Below, piece after piece: positions 34,338 to 43,276 of a DNA stretch of 64,000 nt. The position numbers and the translations under genes were made by a program. Each line of letters begins with the position of its first letter. Position 1 is the first letter of the stretch. Where the stretch lies: assembly GCA_949959185.1 (NCBI GenBank), contig CATLIX010000006.1, positions 30,250 through 94,249 of the forward strand, given 5' to 3'. Origin of the DNA: an uncultured Eubacterium sp. GTDB lineage: Bacteria > Bacillota > Clostridia > Lachnospirales > Lachnospiraceae. The notes under the pieces are model-generated. The model was given only the letters and a program-made list of their open reading frames with translations. It ran no database searches and was not told where the DNA came from.

Positions 34338-34417
34338 CCTGTTCAATTTTTTAAAAAATCGCTGAATTCCTTCAATTATTCCTCATGGATATTAATTCCG
34401 ACATACATCCCTCACAG

Positions 34418-34442
34418 GTTTACATAAAACATTTATGTAAAC
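34418..34442 (-). terminator. Hairpin just after hisIE
   Basis: GTTTACATAAA-aca-TTTATGTAAAC, 11 bp perfect, beginning 2 nt after the hisIE stop. No U-tract, so it more likely protects the 3' end, with termination at the next hairpin. Confidence 0.5.
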
Positions 34443-34444
34443 TT

Positions 34445-35725
34445 CTAACGCTGGTTCAGTTCTTCCACAATATCTTCCCAGGTTACTTCTTTTTCCACCA
34501 TCAATACCATCATGTGGTACAGCAAATCTGAAATTTCGTATTTGATTTCTTCTTTTTCCGGATTCTTGGCGGCAATTACAATTTCCGTAGCTTCCTCTCC
34601 TATTTTCTTCAGAATTTTGTCAATTCCTTTATCAAACAGATAGTTGGTATAGGAGCCTTCTTTGGGATGGATTTTACGGTCCTGAATTACATCATAGACA
34701 TCTTCAAAAATTCTCAGGGGATTTTTGGTGGTAAATTCTTTTTTCACAAGTTCCTGGAAAAAGCAGGTTGCATTGCCCGTATGGCAGGCTGCCCCTACCT
34801 GAGATACTTTTGCCAGAAGGGTGTCTTTGTCACAGTCAATGGTCAGAGACTTGACATACTGATAATGACCGGAAGTTTCTCCTTTCATCCAGAGTTTCTG
34901 CCTGCTTCTGCTGTAGTAGGTCATCTTGCCAAGGGACAGGGTGGTTTTGAAAGATTCCTCGTTCATGTAAGCCATCATCAGCACTTCCGCTGTCCGGTAA
35001 TCCTGGACGATAACCGGAAGGAGGCCGTCGCTGTTCAGCTTAAATTCCGACCATTCCATGGAGGATTCAAATTTCTTGGTCTCAATCCCTTCGGCTGCCA
35101 GAGTCTGTTTCAGTTCTGTGATATAAGTGTCAGGATTGCTGACATAGCCACCGCCGATTCCGGTTACGCAGTCTTTTTTCAGGATTTCCACCCAGTGTTC
35201 TTTGTCATAGCCCTCCACAAGTACGCTGAAAGGAAGGTCCGTAATATTTTCCAGAGATTCTATAATGGTTTCATTCAGTACAACCAGTTTGTGTACATGC
35301 TCTTCCACTTCTTTTTTATGCTTAAACATTAAATCCACGTTTTCCATGGAAATCAGCAGCTTTTCCCGTCCGAACCGATGAGAGGCTTCTTCTGCAAGCT
35401 GAATGGTCTCATGTCTGGAGCTGTCTAAAATAGTTCCTCTGCAGCCGGCATAAAGTAATTTCTTAATATCTTCCAGTCTGGTAATGGTTCCGGCTCCGTA
35501 GATGGGGATTTCCACCAGCCGGCTCAGTTCTTTAATGGTATGGAGGTTGGTATCATGTTCCTCATCTGTCTCTGACAAATCAAAAATGTAAAGTTTGTCC
35601 ACACCGCTGTCGTTGTATATTCTGGCCAGTTTCTTCCAGTCTCCGGCACTTTCCGGATTATTTTTCCCTTTGACTGCCATGCCGTTTTTCAGGTACATGG
35701 TGGCAATCAGGTTCTTATGTTCCAT
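34445..35725 (-). CDS. hisI: HisIE with an N-terminal HisA/HisF-like domain
   Basis: Bifunctional phosphoribosyl-AMP cyclohydrolase / phosphoribosyl-ATP pyrophosphohydrolase. 426 residues in three parts: a HisA/HisF-like half (1-~220, YLKNGMAVKG, GAGTITRLEDIKKLLYAG), HisI (~225-330, ACHTGNATCFF and YYSRSRQKLWMKGETSGH), and HisE (~335-426, KKIGEEATEIVIAAKN, ISDLLYHMMVLM). The barrel half appears inactive: the catalytic Asp of CLDVKDG aligns with Tyr in TMYLKNG and the second (AID) with Glu in SMEN. Last gene of the his operon. Confidence 0.92.
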   Translation of the reverse strand: MEHKNLIATMYLKNGMAVKGKNNPESAGDWKKLARIYNDSGVDKLYIFDLSETDEEHDTNLHTIKELSRLVEIPIYGAGTITRLEDIKKLLYAGCRGTILDSSRHETIQLAEEASHRFGREKLLISMENVDLMFKHKKEVEEHVHKLVVLNETIIESLENITDLPFSVLVEGYDKEHWVEILKKDCVTGIGGGYVSNPDTYITELKQTLAAEGIETKKFESSMEWSEFKLNSDGLLPVIVQDYRTAEVLMMAYMNEESFKTTLSLGKMTYYSRSRQKLWMKGETSGHYQYVKSLTIDCDKDTLLAKVSQVGAACHTGNATCFFQELVKKEFTTKNPLRIFEDVYDVIQDRKIHPKEGSYTNYLFDKGIDKILKKIGEEATEIVIAAKNPEKEEIKYEISDLLYHMMVLMVEKEVTWEDIVEELNQR

Positions 35726-35733
35726 ATTTTCAC

Positions 35734-36327
35734 CTATAAACTACCTTTCGTTGACATAATATCTTTAATTCTTGGGTCTCTTAAAGTGGCTTCATCCAGC
35801 GCCCTTCCAAAGGATTTAAACAGCCCTTCAATCATATGATGGTTGTTGGAGCCGTTTAAGAGCTTCATGTGCAGGTTCATGCCTGCGCTGTAGGAAATGG
35901 CATAAAAGAATTCCCGGACCATTTCTGTTTCCATGTAGCCTACCCGTTCAGCGGTAAATTCCCCTTCAAAAGAAAAATAAGGTCTTCCGCTTAAGTCTAT
36001 GGCGCAGAGCACCAGCGTTTCGTCCATGGGCAGGATACAGCTTCCGTAGCGTCTGATTCCCCTTTTATCCCTCAGTGCAATCCGTATGGCGTTTCCCAGC
36101 ACAATCCCCGTATCTTCAATGGTATGGTGGGTATCCACAATCAGATCTCCGGTAACCTGAACCTTAAGGTCAAAAAAACCATGACGGGCAAATCCGTCCA
36201 GCATGTGGTCAAAAAAACCGATTCCTGTATTCAGCTGAGTAGTTCCGCTGCCATCCAGGTTCAGGGTCAGGCTGATATCTGTCTCTTTTGTTTTCCGGTG
36301 CTGTCTGGCAGTTCTGTCTCCTGGCAT
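35734..36327 (-). CDS. hisB: Imidazoleglycerol-phosphate dehydratase HisB
   Basis: 197 residues, monofunctional. Manganese-binding His motifs are GFFDHMLDGFARHG, DTHHTIEDTGI and NNHHMIEGLFKSFGRAL. The start ATG at 36327 gives a short basic leader (MPGDRTARQHRKT) before the core. Overlap-free, 8 nt from hisIE. Confidence 0.97.
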   Translation of the reverse strand: MPGDRTARQHRKTKETDISLTLNLDGSGTTQLNTGIGFFDHMLDGFARHGFFDLKVQVTGDLIVDTHHTIEDTGIVLGNAIRIALRDKRGIRRYGSCILPMDETLVLCAIDLSGRPYFSFEGEFTAERVGYMETEMVREFFYAISYSAGMNLHMKLLNGSNNHHMIEGLFKSFGRALDEATLRDPRIKDIMSTKGSL

Positions 36328-36366
36328 AGCGTTCTCCTTCCTGCATTCATCCGAAACGGACTTATT

Positions 36367-37659
36367 TTAATCCTCAAACCTTACTTTAATCGAATTTGCG
36401 TGAGCCGTCAACTGTTCAGATGTGGCAAATTGTACAATATCCTGGTAAACCGACTCCAGAGCTTCTCTGGAACAGGAAATAATGCTGGATTTTTTGATAA
36501 AATCATCTACTCCCAGAGGGGAGAAAAATTTTGCCGTACCGTTGGTGGGCAGCACATGATTAGGCCCGGCAAAATAATCTCCCAGAGGTTCGCTGGCGTA
36601 GTCTCCCAGGAAAATAGCTCCGGCATTTTTAATTTTCATCATGGTTTCAAATGGGCTTGCTGTTAAAATCTCAAGATGTTCGGAAGCAATCTCATTGGCA
36701 GTTTCCACAGCTTCTTCCATGGTATCCGCAACCAGGATATAACCGTAGTTTTCCAGAGATTTTTCGATAATCTCTTTTCTGGAAAGAGCGGCGGTAAAAC
36801 AATCTACTTCACGGGAAACCTGCTCTGCCAGGGCCTGGCTGGTGGTAATCAGGATGGCGCTGGCCAGTTCATCGTGCTCTGCCTGGGATAACAAATCGGC
36901 GGCCACATATCGGGGATTGGCTGTTTCATCTGCCAGAACCAGAATTTCGCTGGGGCCGGCGATGGAATCAATGCTTACATGGCCGAATACTGCTTTTTTT
37001 GCCAGGGCCACATAAATATTGCCGGGGCCTGTAATTTTATCCACTTTCGGTATGGATTCCGTTCCGAAAGCGAGAGCCGCAACAGCCTGGGCTCCTCCTG
37101 CTTTGTAAATTTCATCTGCTCCTGCCAGATCAGCGGCGGCCAGTGTGGCGGGATTGACTTTTCCATCCCGGTTACAGGGAGTTACCATCACAATTTTTTC
37201 CACACCTGCAACCTTTGCCGGAATGATATTCATAAGAACGGAAGATGGATAGGCGGCCTTTCCCCCAGGTACATATACGCCCACACGGGAAAGGGCTGTT
37301 ACTTTCTGGCCCAGCAGCACGCCGTCGGGCCGGCTGTCGAACCAGCTGTACTGCTTCTGTTTTTCGTGATAGGCCCGAATGTTTTCCAGTGATTTTTTCA
37401 TCACGTCCAGAAGTTTTGCATCCGTAAGACGATATGCCTCCCGGATTTCTTCTTCCGTTACCCGGATATTTTCTTTATTGATTTCAGCTCCGTCAAACTG
37501 TTTCGTACAGGCGAACAGTGCTTCATCCTTTTTCTCGCGCACTTCAGCAATAATGTTGTTGACGGTTGCTTCATACTGCTGGTAGTTGTTGGGACTTCTC
37601 TTTAATAAATCTTCCAGAAGATTCTCTTTTGTGTCCCTGGTTAATTTTAATATTCTCAT
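36367..37659 (-). CDS. hisD: Histidinol dehydrogenase HisD
   Basis: Two-step NAD-dependent oxidation of histidinol to histidine with zinc. 430 residues. Signatures are RVGVYVPGGKAAYPSSVLM, PKVDKITGPGNIYVALAKK, IAGPSEILVLADE, the zinc-site region LLSQAEHDELASA, ASEHLEI and AGPNHVLPTNGTAKF. SD AGGGAGGA precedes the ATG. Confidence 0.98.
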   Translation of the reverse strand: MRILKLTRDTKENLLEDLLKRSPNNYQQYEATVNNIIAEVREKKDEALFACTKQFDGAEINKENIRVTEEEIREAYRLTDAKLLDVMKKSLENIRAYHEKQKQYSWFDSRPDGVLLGQKVTALSRVGVYVPGGKAAYPSSVLMNIIPAKVAGVEKIVMVTPCNRDGKVNPATLAAADLAGADEIYKAGGAQAVAALAFGTESIPKVDKITGPGNIYVALAKKAVFGHVSIDSIAGPSEILVLADETANPRYVAADLLSQAEHDELASAILITTSQALAEQVSREVDCFTAALSRKEIIEKSLENYGYILVADTMEEAVETANEIASEHLEILTASPFETMMKIKNAGAIFLGDYASEPLGDYFAGPNHVLPTNGTAKFFSPLGVDDFIKKSSIISCSREALESVYQDIVQFATSEQLTAHANSIKVRFED

Positions 37660-37793
37660 AATATCCTCCCTGGATTCCTGTGTATTCTAAACTTAAAGAA
37701 AAAGTCAATTCTGAATTATATAAAAATATATCCTGCAATTCAGAGAAAAATTAAAAGTGAATTTTGCAAGCAGCTTTAAACCCTGAATTAATA

Positions 37794-38447
37794 TTATAAA
37801 ATCCCCTTTAAATCCTGAATTATTTTCGTGATTCTTTCATGTTCCATTTTCATACTGACCTGGTTTACCACCATTCTTGCAGAGAGGGGACATACTTCCT
37901 CCAGTACATGAAGGCCGTTTTCCCGCAGGGTGGAACCTGTCTCCACGATATCCACAATAACTTCGGACAGTCCTACAATGGGAGCCAGTTCAATGGAACC
38001 GTTCAGCTTGATAATTTCCACTGTCTGATGTTTCCGGTTATAAAAATAATTTTTAGCAATTCTGGGATATTTGGTGGCAACGCGAATCAGTTCATGGTGT
38101 TTCAGAAGTTCTTCTGCTTCTTTCGGGCCGCAGACGCACATCCGACATTTTCCAAATCCCAAATCCAGCACTTCATAAATATTTCTGCCTTCTTCCAGAA
38201 TGGTGTCCTTTCCCACAATCCCAATATCCGCTGCACCGTACTCCACATAGGTGGGCACGTCCGGCCCTTTGGCCAGAAAGAATTTCAGCTTCAGTTCTTC
38301 GTTGACAAAAATCAGTTTCCTGGTGTCTTTGTCCTTCATTTCCTGGCAGGTGATGCCTGTTTTTTCAAAAGCGGCCAGTGCCTGCCTGGCCAGCCTGCCC
38401 TTTCCCAGTGCAAAGGTTAAATATCTCTGTTCCTCTCTGGTATCCAT
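37794..38447 (-). CDS. hisG: ATP phosphoribosyltransferase catalytic subunit HisG (short form)
   Basis: First step of histidine synthesis. 217 residues, lacking the C-terminal regulatory domain of long HisG, which is why HisZ is needed. Motifs are [31 protein letters not shown], and the PRPP loop region [18 protein letters not shown]. 134 nt of A/T-rich sequence with a weak palindrome (CTGAATT/AATTCAG) separate it from hisD. Confidence 0.97.
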   Translation of the reverse strand: MDTREEQRYLTFALGKGRLARQALAAFEKTGITCQEMKDKDTRKLIFVNEELKLKFFLAKGPDVPTYVEYGAADIGIVGKDTILEEGRNIYEVLDLGFGKCRMCVCGPKEAEELLKHHELIRVATKYPRIAKNYFYNRKHQTVEIIKLNGSIELAPIVGLSEVIVDIVETGSTLRENGLHVLEEVCPLSARMVVNQVSMKMEHERITKIIQDLKGIL

Positions 38448-38469
38448 GTTTTATCCTTTCTTTTTACAT

Positions 38470-38520
38470 TTCAGCTGACATTCAGCTGATACTCGGCTGA
38501 TACGGTCTTACGGTATCAGC
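38470..38520. repeat. 11-bp tandem repeats and hairpin at the end of hisZ
   Basis: Three 11-bp units, TTCAGCTGACA, TTCAGCTGATA and CTCGGCTGATA (38470-38502). The last overlaps a stem GCTGATAC (38496-38503) / GTATCAGC (38513-38520) that includes the hisZ stop codon. It may tune hisG translation or processing. Confidence 0.6.
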
Positions 38521-39703
38521 ACAGAAACTGAACGTCCGTCATATTCATACGGTCCGCATAGGACTGGTAGTCTTCCCGTGCTTTTGTTTCCTGCCACCGT
38601 ACCAGAGAAACCTGGCTGCCCTGGCTGCGCAGAGCGTTTGCCTGACGGATGGCTTCTTCCTGTCTGGATTCCTGGTATACCAGCAGAATTCCGTTATTAC
38701 TGACGGGGATGTCCGTTTTCTGTCTGGATAATGCGGCCAGAAGCTGGTCTACGACTACTGCAAAACCGATGGCAGGTGCATCTTTCCCAAAATAAGTGAG
38801 CAATTTGTCATAACGCCCGCCTTTTACCACCGGTTCGCCGCTTCCAAAGGTGTAGCCGGAAAAAATAATTCCGGTATAATAATGATAGGTGCTCAGCATA
38901 CCAGGCTCAATGGAAATGTATTTTTCCACACCGTAATATTTTAATACCTGAGTCAGTTCCTCCAGATGTTCCAGAGCGTGGAGAACATCCGGATAAGAAG
39001 CAGACAGTTTTTTTGCTCTCAGCAACAGTTCTTCGGACATGCAGATATTTCCCAGCATGGAAAATAATTCCCGCAAATCTCCGGACAGATGAAGGGAGTC
39101 CAGCAGTTCTTCCACACCGAAAAAGTTTTTATTGGATATGAGTTCCACCAGTTCCAGCTCCGTTTCCTCTTCCAGCCCTGCGGCTTTGGCCAGTCCCCGG
39201 AAAAAGTCCACATGGCCCACGCCAATCTGAAATTCCTGCAGGCCTGCTACTTTCAGGGCATTTACCACAAGGGCAAGAATTTCTCCGTCGGCAGCTACGG
39301 AATTGTCTCCGATTAATTCTGCCCCTGACTGGGTAGTTTCTTTCAGACGGCCCTGATAGCTGCTGTTGTTGATAAAAGTATTTCCCATGTAACAGAGCCG
39401 CACCGGAAATGCTTCATCTCCGTAATATTTTGCCGCACATCTTGCAATGGAAGGGGTAATATCCGGGCGGAGCACCAGTGTATTGCCTTCCCGGTCAAAG
39501 AATTTATATAAGTCTCTGGAAGGTGTTGTTCCGATTTCCCGGCTGAAAATATCAAAAAATTCAAAGGTGGGCGTCTCTATGGTATGATACCCGTACTTTT
39601 TCAGCAGTTCATGGAGATTTTCCTGCAGCACCTGTTTTCGCGCGCATTCACTGCTGTAAATATCCCGGACTCCTTCCGGGGTATGTAATAATTTCTGTCT
39701 CAT
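38516..39703 (-). CDS. hisZ: ATP phosphoribosyltransferase regulatory subunit HisZ
   Basis: Histidyl-tRNA synthetase paralogue that forms the octameric ATP-PRT with short HisG and senses histidine. AAAGGA sets the start at ATG 39703 (395 aa), not 39718. Class II motif 1 to 2 regions are seen (TPEGVRDIYSSEC, TPTFEFFDIFSRE, LVLRPDITPSIAR), while the catalytic histidine-binding motifs of true HisRS are degenerate. First gene of the operon. Confidence 0.94.
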   Translation of the reverse strand: MRQKLLHTPEGVRDIYSSECARKQVLQENLHELLKKYGYHTIETPTFEFFDIFSREIGTTPSRDLYKFFDREGNTLVLRPDITPSIARCAAKYYGDEAFPVRLCYMGNTFINNSSYQGRLKETTQSGAELIGDNSVAADGEILALVVNALKVAGLQEFQIGVGHVDFFRGLAKAAGLEEETELELVELISNKNFFGVEELLDSLHLSGDLRELFSMLGNICMSEELLLRAKKLSASYPDVLHALEHLEELTQVLKYYGVEKYISIEPGMLSTYHYYTGIIFSGYTFGSGEPVVKGGRYDKLLTYFGKDAPAIGFAVVVDQLLAALSRQKTDIPVSNNGILLVYQESRQEEAIRQANALRSQGSQVSLVRWQETKAREDYQSYADRMNMTDVQFLC

Positions 39704-39728
39704 AGTCGTTCCTTTCATCCCTGTATGG

Positions 39729-39789
39729 AAAAGTGCCGTCTCTGAAAACTGCCGGACACTTTAGTGTGCTACCATGCTACCTTACTAAA
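39729..39789 (-). promoter_or_regulatory. his operon leader with two mutually exclusive hairpins
   Basis: In the ~88-nt leader, TTTAGT/ACTAAA (39784-39789 with 39760-39765) can form one stem; AAAGTG-t-CCG/CGGCACTTT (39753-39762 with 39729-39738) forms another, followed by TTTT, a terminator-like shape. They share three bases, so only one can exist at a time. No T-box consensus or His-rich leader peptide was seen. Confidence 0.4.
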
Positions 39790-39797
39790 ACAATGAT

Positions 39798-39826
39798 ATT
39801 ATATAAGAAAATACGTTGTTTGTCAA
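39798..39826 (-). promoter_or_regulatory. Perfect consensus promoter of the his operon
   Basis: Minus-strand TTGACA, 17 nt, TATAAT. Its -35 lies in the last codons of recU. Confidence 0.88.
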
Positions 39827-40356
39827 CTTCGTTTTTCCAGATCCTGCTGCATAAGCTCCAGATAGGGTACCAGAATTCCGCCTCCGGAGGAGAGGAAGAA
39901 ATCGGGTTCCAGTTCCTCATACCGGAAACTTTTTCTTCCTCCTGCTTCTGCCCGATTCCAGAATTCCATGAGTTTTCTGTGGCGCAGGTAATAAAATTCA
40001 TTTCTGTGGGAATAAAAAATCAGCAGAAAGGAAATTCCTTTCTGTTTCTCAAATGCTTCCATAAACCGAATCTGGTGGGGATGGATGTTCTGCAGGGGAA
40101 AGGTATCGGTATGACATTCCTTGGCGTCAAAACATACCGGAATTCCCTGTACCGCTCCGATATAGTCCACGGTACTTTTCTGGTCAAAATAGGCCAGAGT
40201 AATGTGCCTGCTGTCTTTGTCAATCCGGATGGGTGTGATGGGTGTGGGAACTTTCTGAATCAGTGCAAGCCCGTGTTCCGCATATTTTTCGTTGGTAAGA
40301 TTGATAAATTCTTCCAGTGTGGAACCGCGCAGGCCTCTGGAGTTCCATGTAGCCAT
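39823..40356 (-). CDS. recU: Holliday junction resolvase RecU
   Basis: Resolves four-way junctions in recombination and chromosome segregation; Firmicute counterpart of RuvC. 177 residues. The catalytic signature is STVDYIGAVQGIPVCFDAKEC near residues 61-81 (Asp, Glu/Lys set), followed by HQIRFMEAFEKQKGISFLLI. In Bacillus recU lies beside a PBP gene; here it is between the his operon and a pseudouridine synthase. Confidence 0.94.
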   Translation of the reverse strand: MATWNSRGLRGSTLEEFINLTNEKYAEHGLALIQKVPTPITPIRIDKDSRHITLAYFDQKSTVDYIGAVQGIPVCFDAKECHTDTFPLQNIHPHQIRFMEAFEKQKGISFLLIFYSHRNEFYYLRHRKLMEFWNRAEAGGRKSFRYEELEPDFFLSSGGGILVPYLELMQQDLEKRS

Positions 40357-40370
40357 AATAGTATCCCCCT

Positions 40371-41330
40371 TTATCTGTGTTCTCTGAGATAGCGGAGTGT
40401 TTTCAGGAAAATACCGCTGACAGGTGCTTCCAGAACCGTTCCGTCCGCCAGTTTTATCAGAGAGGCATGGAGCAGCTGGGACTGGATGCCAAGTTCCCGG
40501 TATCCCCAGGCATTGATGATTTTGTCACCGTATTTGTGGTCTCCCAGAACGGGATATCCCAGGGCTGCCAGATGAGCCCGAATCTGATGAGAACGTCCGG
40601 TAATCAGGCGTACGTTCAGAAGGGTAAAATCTCCCTGCTGCCCGGCGGTGAAAGTTTCCACCGGCTTGCAGGCTGTGCGGATATATCTGCTGCCGGGAAT
40701 TTCTGTTTCGGATACCGTTACCCGGTTTTGGGCTTCCTCTTTTGACAGCCATCCTTCCAGTGTCCGGGCTTCGGAAATCTTCCCTTTCACAAGGCAGAGA
40801 TAATATTTCCGGGCAGAACGGTCCTGTAACTGTCCGCTCAGCTCCTGCAGGCCCTTCAGACTTTTTCCGGCAATCAGAAGGCCGGAGGTATTTCTGTCCA
40901 GACGGTTGCAGACAGAGGGACGGAAAGTTTTCAAATCTTCTTCTTTCAGTTCCTGTTTCCCCAGCAGGTAGCCGATGATATATTCGTTGGCGGAAATATC
41001 CGAATATTTTCCTTTCTGAGAAAGCATACCCGCCGGTTTGTTGATGACCAGAATATCTTCATCCTCATAAATAATGTTCAGAGAAATCCGGGGATAAGTT
41101 ACGGAAGGAGTTTTTGAAAATTTTGCCAGGGTTTCCTCCGACAGAAATAATGTAACCGTATCGCCCAGGTTCAGTTTTTCGGAACCGTCTGCCTTTTTGC
41201 CGTTGAGGGTGATATTTTTCTTACGGAGCATTTTATAAATAAAACTGCCCGGCGCCTGGGACAGGAGTTTTTTCAGGTATTTATCCAGACGCTGGCCTTT
41301 TTCGTTATTTCCAATCTGAAATTCTTTCAT
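40371..41330 (-). CDS. RluA-family pseudouridine synthase (RluC-like)
   Basis: 319 residues: N-terminal S4-type segment (GQRLDKYLKKLL) and catalytic domain with the Asp in VCNRLDRNTSGLLIAGK near 143, then GRSHQIRAHLAALGYPVLGD. The S4 plus motif pattern is closest to RluC, modifying 23S rRNA, but family members are hard to separate by eye. Overlaps the YgiQ gene by 4 nt. Confidence 0.9.
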   Translation of the reverse strand: MKEFQIGNNEKGQRLDKYLKKLLSQAPGSFIYKMLRKKNITLNGKKADGSEKLNLGDTVTLFLSEETLAKFSKTPSVTYPRISLNIIYEDEDILVINKPAGMLSQKGKYSDISANEYIIGYLLGKQELKEEDLKTFRPSVCNRLDRNTSGLLIAGKSLKGLQELSGQLQDRSARKYYLCLVKGKISEARTLEGWLSKEEAQNRVTVSETEIPGSRYIRTACKPVETFTAGQQGDFTLLNVRLITGRSHQIRAHLAALGYPVLGDHKYGDKIINAWGYRELGIQSQLLHASLIKLADGTVLEAPVSGIFLKTLRYLREHR

Positions 41331-43267
41331 GGTTTTTTCTCCTGTTTTTTTCTCTTGTGAATATTGCGGATAGTTCCTGTTCTGCCTGATGTTCTGTTTC
41401 CGGATTTGCGCTGCCTGCCGGAACGTTGTTCCGGAATATTATGCTGTTTGCCGGAATGTTGTTCTGAAAATTTCCGGGGCCTGATAAGACAGTACCGCTC
41501 AAACCCAATCAAATCCTGACGCCCGGTTTTCAGAAGGGCTTCCCGGACCAGATCATAATTTTTCGCATCCCGATACTGTATCAGCGCCCGCTGCATGGCT
41601 TTTTCATGGGGATTTCTTGCCACATACACCGGTTCCATGGTACGGGGATCCAGCCCTGTGTAGTACATGCAGGTGGAAATGGTGGAAGGCGTGGGGTAGA
41701 AATCCTGCACCTGTTCAGGCATATATCCCAGTTCCCGCAGGAATTCCGCCAGTTCTACCGCTTCCTGTAAGGTGGAGCCGGGATGAGAGGACATGAGATA
41801 AGGCACCAGGTACTGCTCTTTGTGCAGCTTCCGGTTCATATTCTCGTACTCCCGGACGAATCTGCGGTACACAGATGATTCCGGCTTGCCCATATACTGC
41901 AATACCTGGTCAGAAATATGTTCCGGCGCCACTTTCAGCTGTCCGCTTACATGATACTGACACAGTTCTCTCAGAAATGTATGGTCGGAATCTGCCAGCA
42001 GATAATCAAATCGAATGCCGGACCGGATAAATACTTTTTTGACACCCGGAAGATTCCGGAGTTTTCGAAGCAGGTCAAGATAATCCCTGTGGTCAGCCTT
42101 CAGATTTCTGCAGGGTTCCGGAAACAGACATTGTCTGTCGGTGCAGACGCCTTTTGTAAGCTGCTTTTCACAGGCGGGAAAACGGAAATTGGCGGTAGGG
42201 CCGCCCACGTCATGAATATATCCTTTAAAATCCCGGTCCTTTATCAGAAGTTCCGCCTCTCTGAGCAGGGATTCGTGGCTTCTGGACTGAATGATCCGTC
42301 CCTGATGGAAGGTCAGGGCACAGAAATTGCAGCCGCCAAAACAGCCCCGGTTGCTGGTAAGGCTGAATTTTATTTCGGAAATTGCAGGTACACCTCCCGC
42401 TTTTTCATAAGAGGGATGGTATGTGCGCATATAAGGCAATGCGTATACGTCGTCCATCTCCTGCCGGCCCAGAGGATGGGCCGGGGGATTCTGCACCACA
42501 TATACCTGATTGGGGTATTCTTCCGCCAGACGCTGGCCGGAATATGGGTCCGTATTGGTGTACTGCCGGTAAAAGCTCCTGGCATAAACCTTTTTATCCT
42601 GTGCTGTTTTTTCAAATTCCGGCAGGAATATGGCGTCATAGATATCTTCTTTTTTTCTGGTTTTATATACGGTGCCTTCCACAAAGGTAATCTGTTCCGC
42701 AGGCAGGCCGCTGTCCAGCGCTTCTGCCAGAGCCAGTATGCTGCGCTCTCCCATGCCGTACATCAGAATATCCGCGCCGCTGTCCAGAAGGATGGAACGT
42801 CTGATTTTATTGCTCCAGTAATCGTAATGGGCCAGTCTCCGCAGGCTGGCTTCCACGCCGCCGATTAAAATGGGCGTTTTTTTATAAGTCTGGCGTATCA
42901 GGTTGCCATATACAATTGTTGCATAGTCCGGCCGCTTTCCCATGATTCCTCCAGGGGTAAAAGCGTCATGATCCCGGCGGCGTCCGGATACACTGTAATG
43001 ATTTACCATGGAATCCATATTTCCTCCGCTGACCAGGAAAGCCAGTCTGGGTTCCCCGTAAATGGCAATGCTGTCTTTCTTTTTCCAGTCCGGCTGGGAA
43101 ATGATACCCACTGTATATCCGTGGGCTTCCAGCAGGCGGCTGATAATGGCATGTCCAAACGAGGGGTGATCCACATAGGCGTCCCCGATGACATACACAA
43201 AATCAAACTGTGTAATTCCCCGTTTTTGCATATCTTCTCTGCAAATGGGCAGAAAATCCCGTTCCAT
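41327..43267 (-). CDS. YgiQ family radical SAM protein
   Basis: 646 residues. N-terminal region (FDFVYVIGDAYVDHPSFGHA) and the radical SAM motif CxxxCxxC in NRGCFGGCNFCALTFHQGR near 315, then HVSGQLKVAPEHISDQVL and EQVQDFYPTPSTISTCMYYTG. The C-terminal 60 residues are basic and repetitive (Arg/Ser/Gly/Gln/His-rich). Function unknown across the family. SD AAGGAGA. Confidence 0.93.
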   Translation of the reverse strand: MERDFLPICREDMQKRGITQFDFVYVIGDAYVDHPSFGHAIISRLLEAHGYTVGIISQPDWKKKDSIAIYGEPRLAFLVSGGNMDSMVNHYSVSGRRRDHDAFTPGGIMGKRPDYATIVYGNLIRQTYKKTPILIGGVEASLRRLAHYDYWSNKIRRSILLDSGADILMYGMGERSILALAEALDSGLPAEQITFVEGTVYKTRKKEDIYDAIFLPEFEKTAQDKKVYARSFYRQYTNTDPYSGQRLAEEYPNQVYVVQNPPAHPLGRQEMDDVYALPYMRTYHPSYEKAGGVPAISEIKFSLTSNRGCFGGCNFCALTFHQGRIIQSRSHESLLREAELLIKDRDFKGYIHDVGGPTANFRFPACEKQLTKGVCTDRQCLFPEPCRNLKADHRDYLDLLRKLRNLPGVKKVFIRSGIRFDYLLADSDHTFLRELCQYHVSGQLKVAPEHISDQVLQYMGKPESSVYRRFVREYENMNRKLHKEQYLVPYLMSSHPGSTLQEAVELAEFLRELGYMPEQVQDFYPTPSTISTCMYYTGLDPRTMEPVYVARNPHEKAMQRALIQYRDAKNYDLVREALLKTGRQDLIGFERYCLIRPRKFSEQHSGKQHNIPEQRSGRQRKSGNRTSGRTGTIRNIHKRKKQEKKP

Positions 43268-43276
43268 ACTGTCTCC

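Noticed and set aside
39704..39800. T-box riboswitch for the his operon
   Set aside because: The leader is under 100 nt and lacks the AGGGTGG-type T-box sequence and a specifier loop.
41918..42868. 316-codon plus-strand open frame
   Set aside because: Antisense to the YgiQ radical SAM gene that carries the CxxxCxxC motif.
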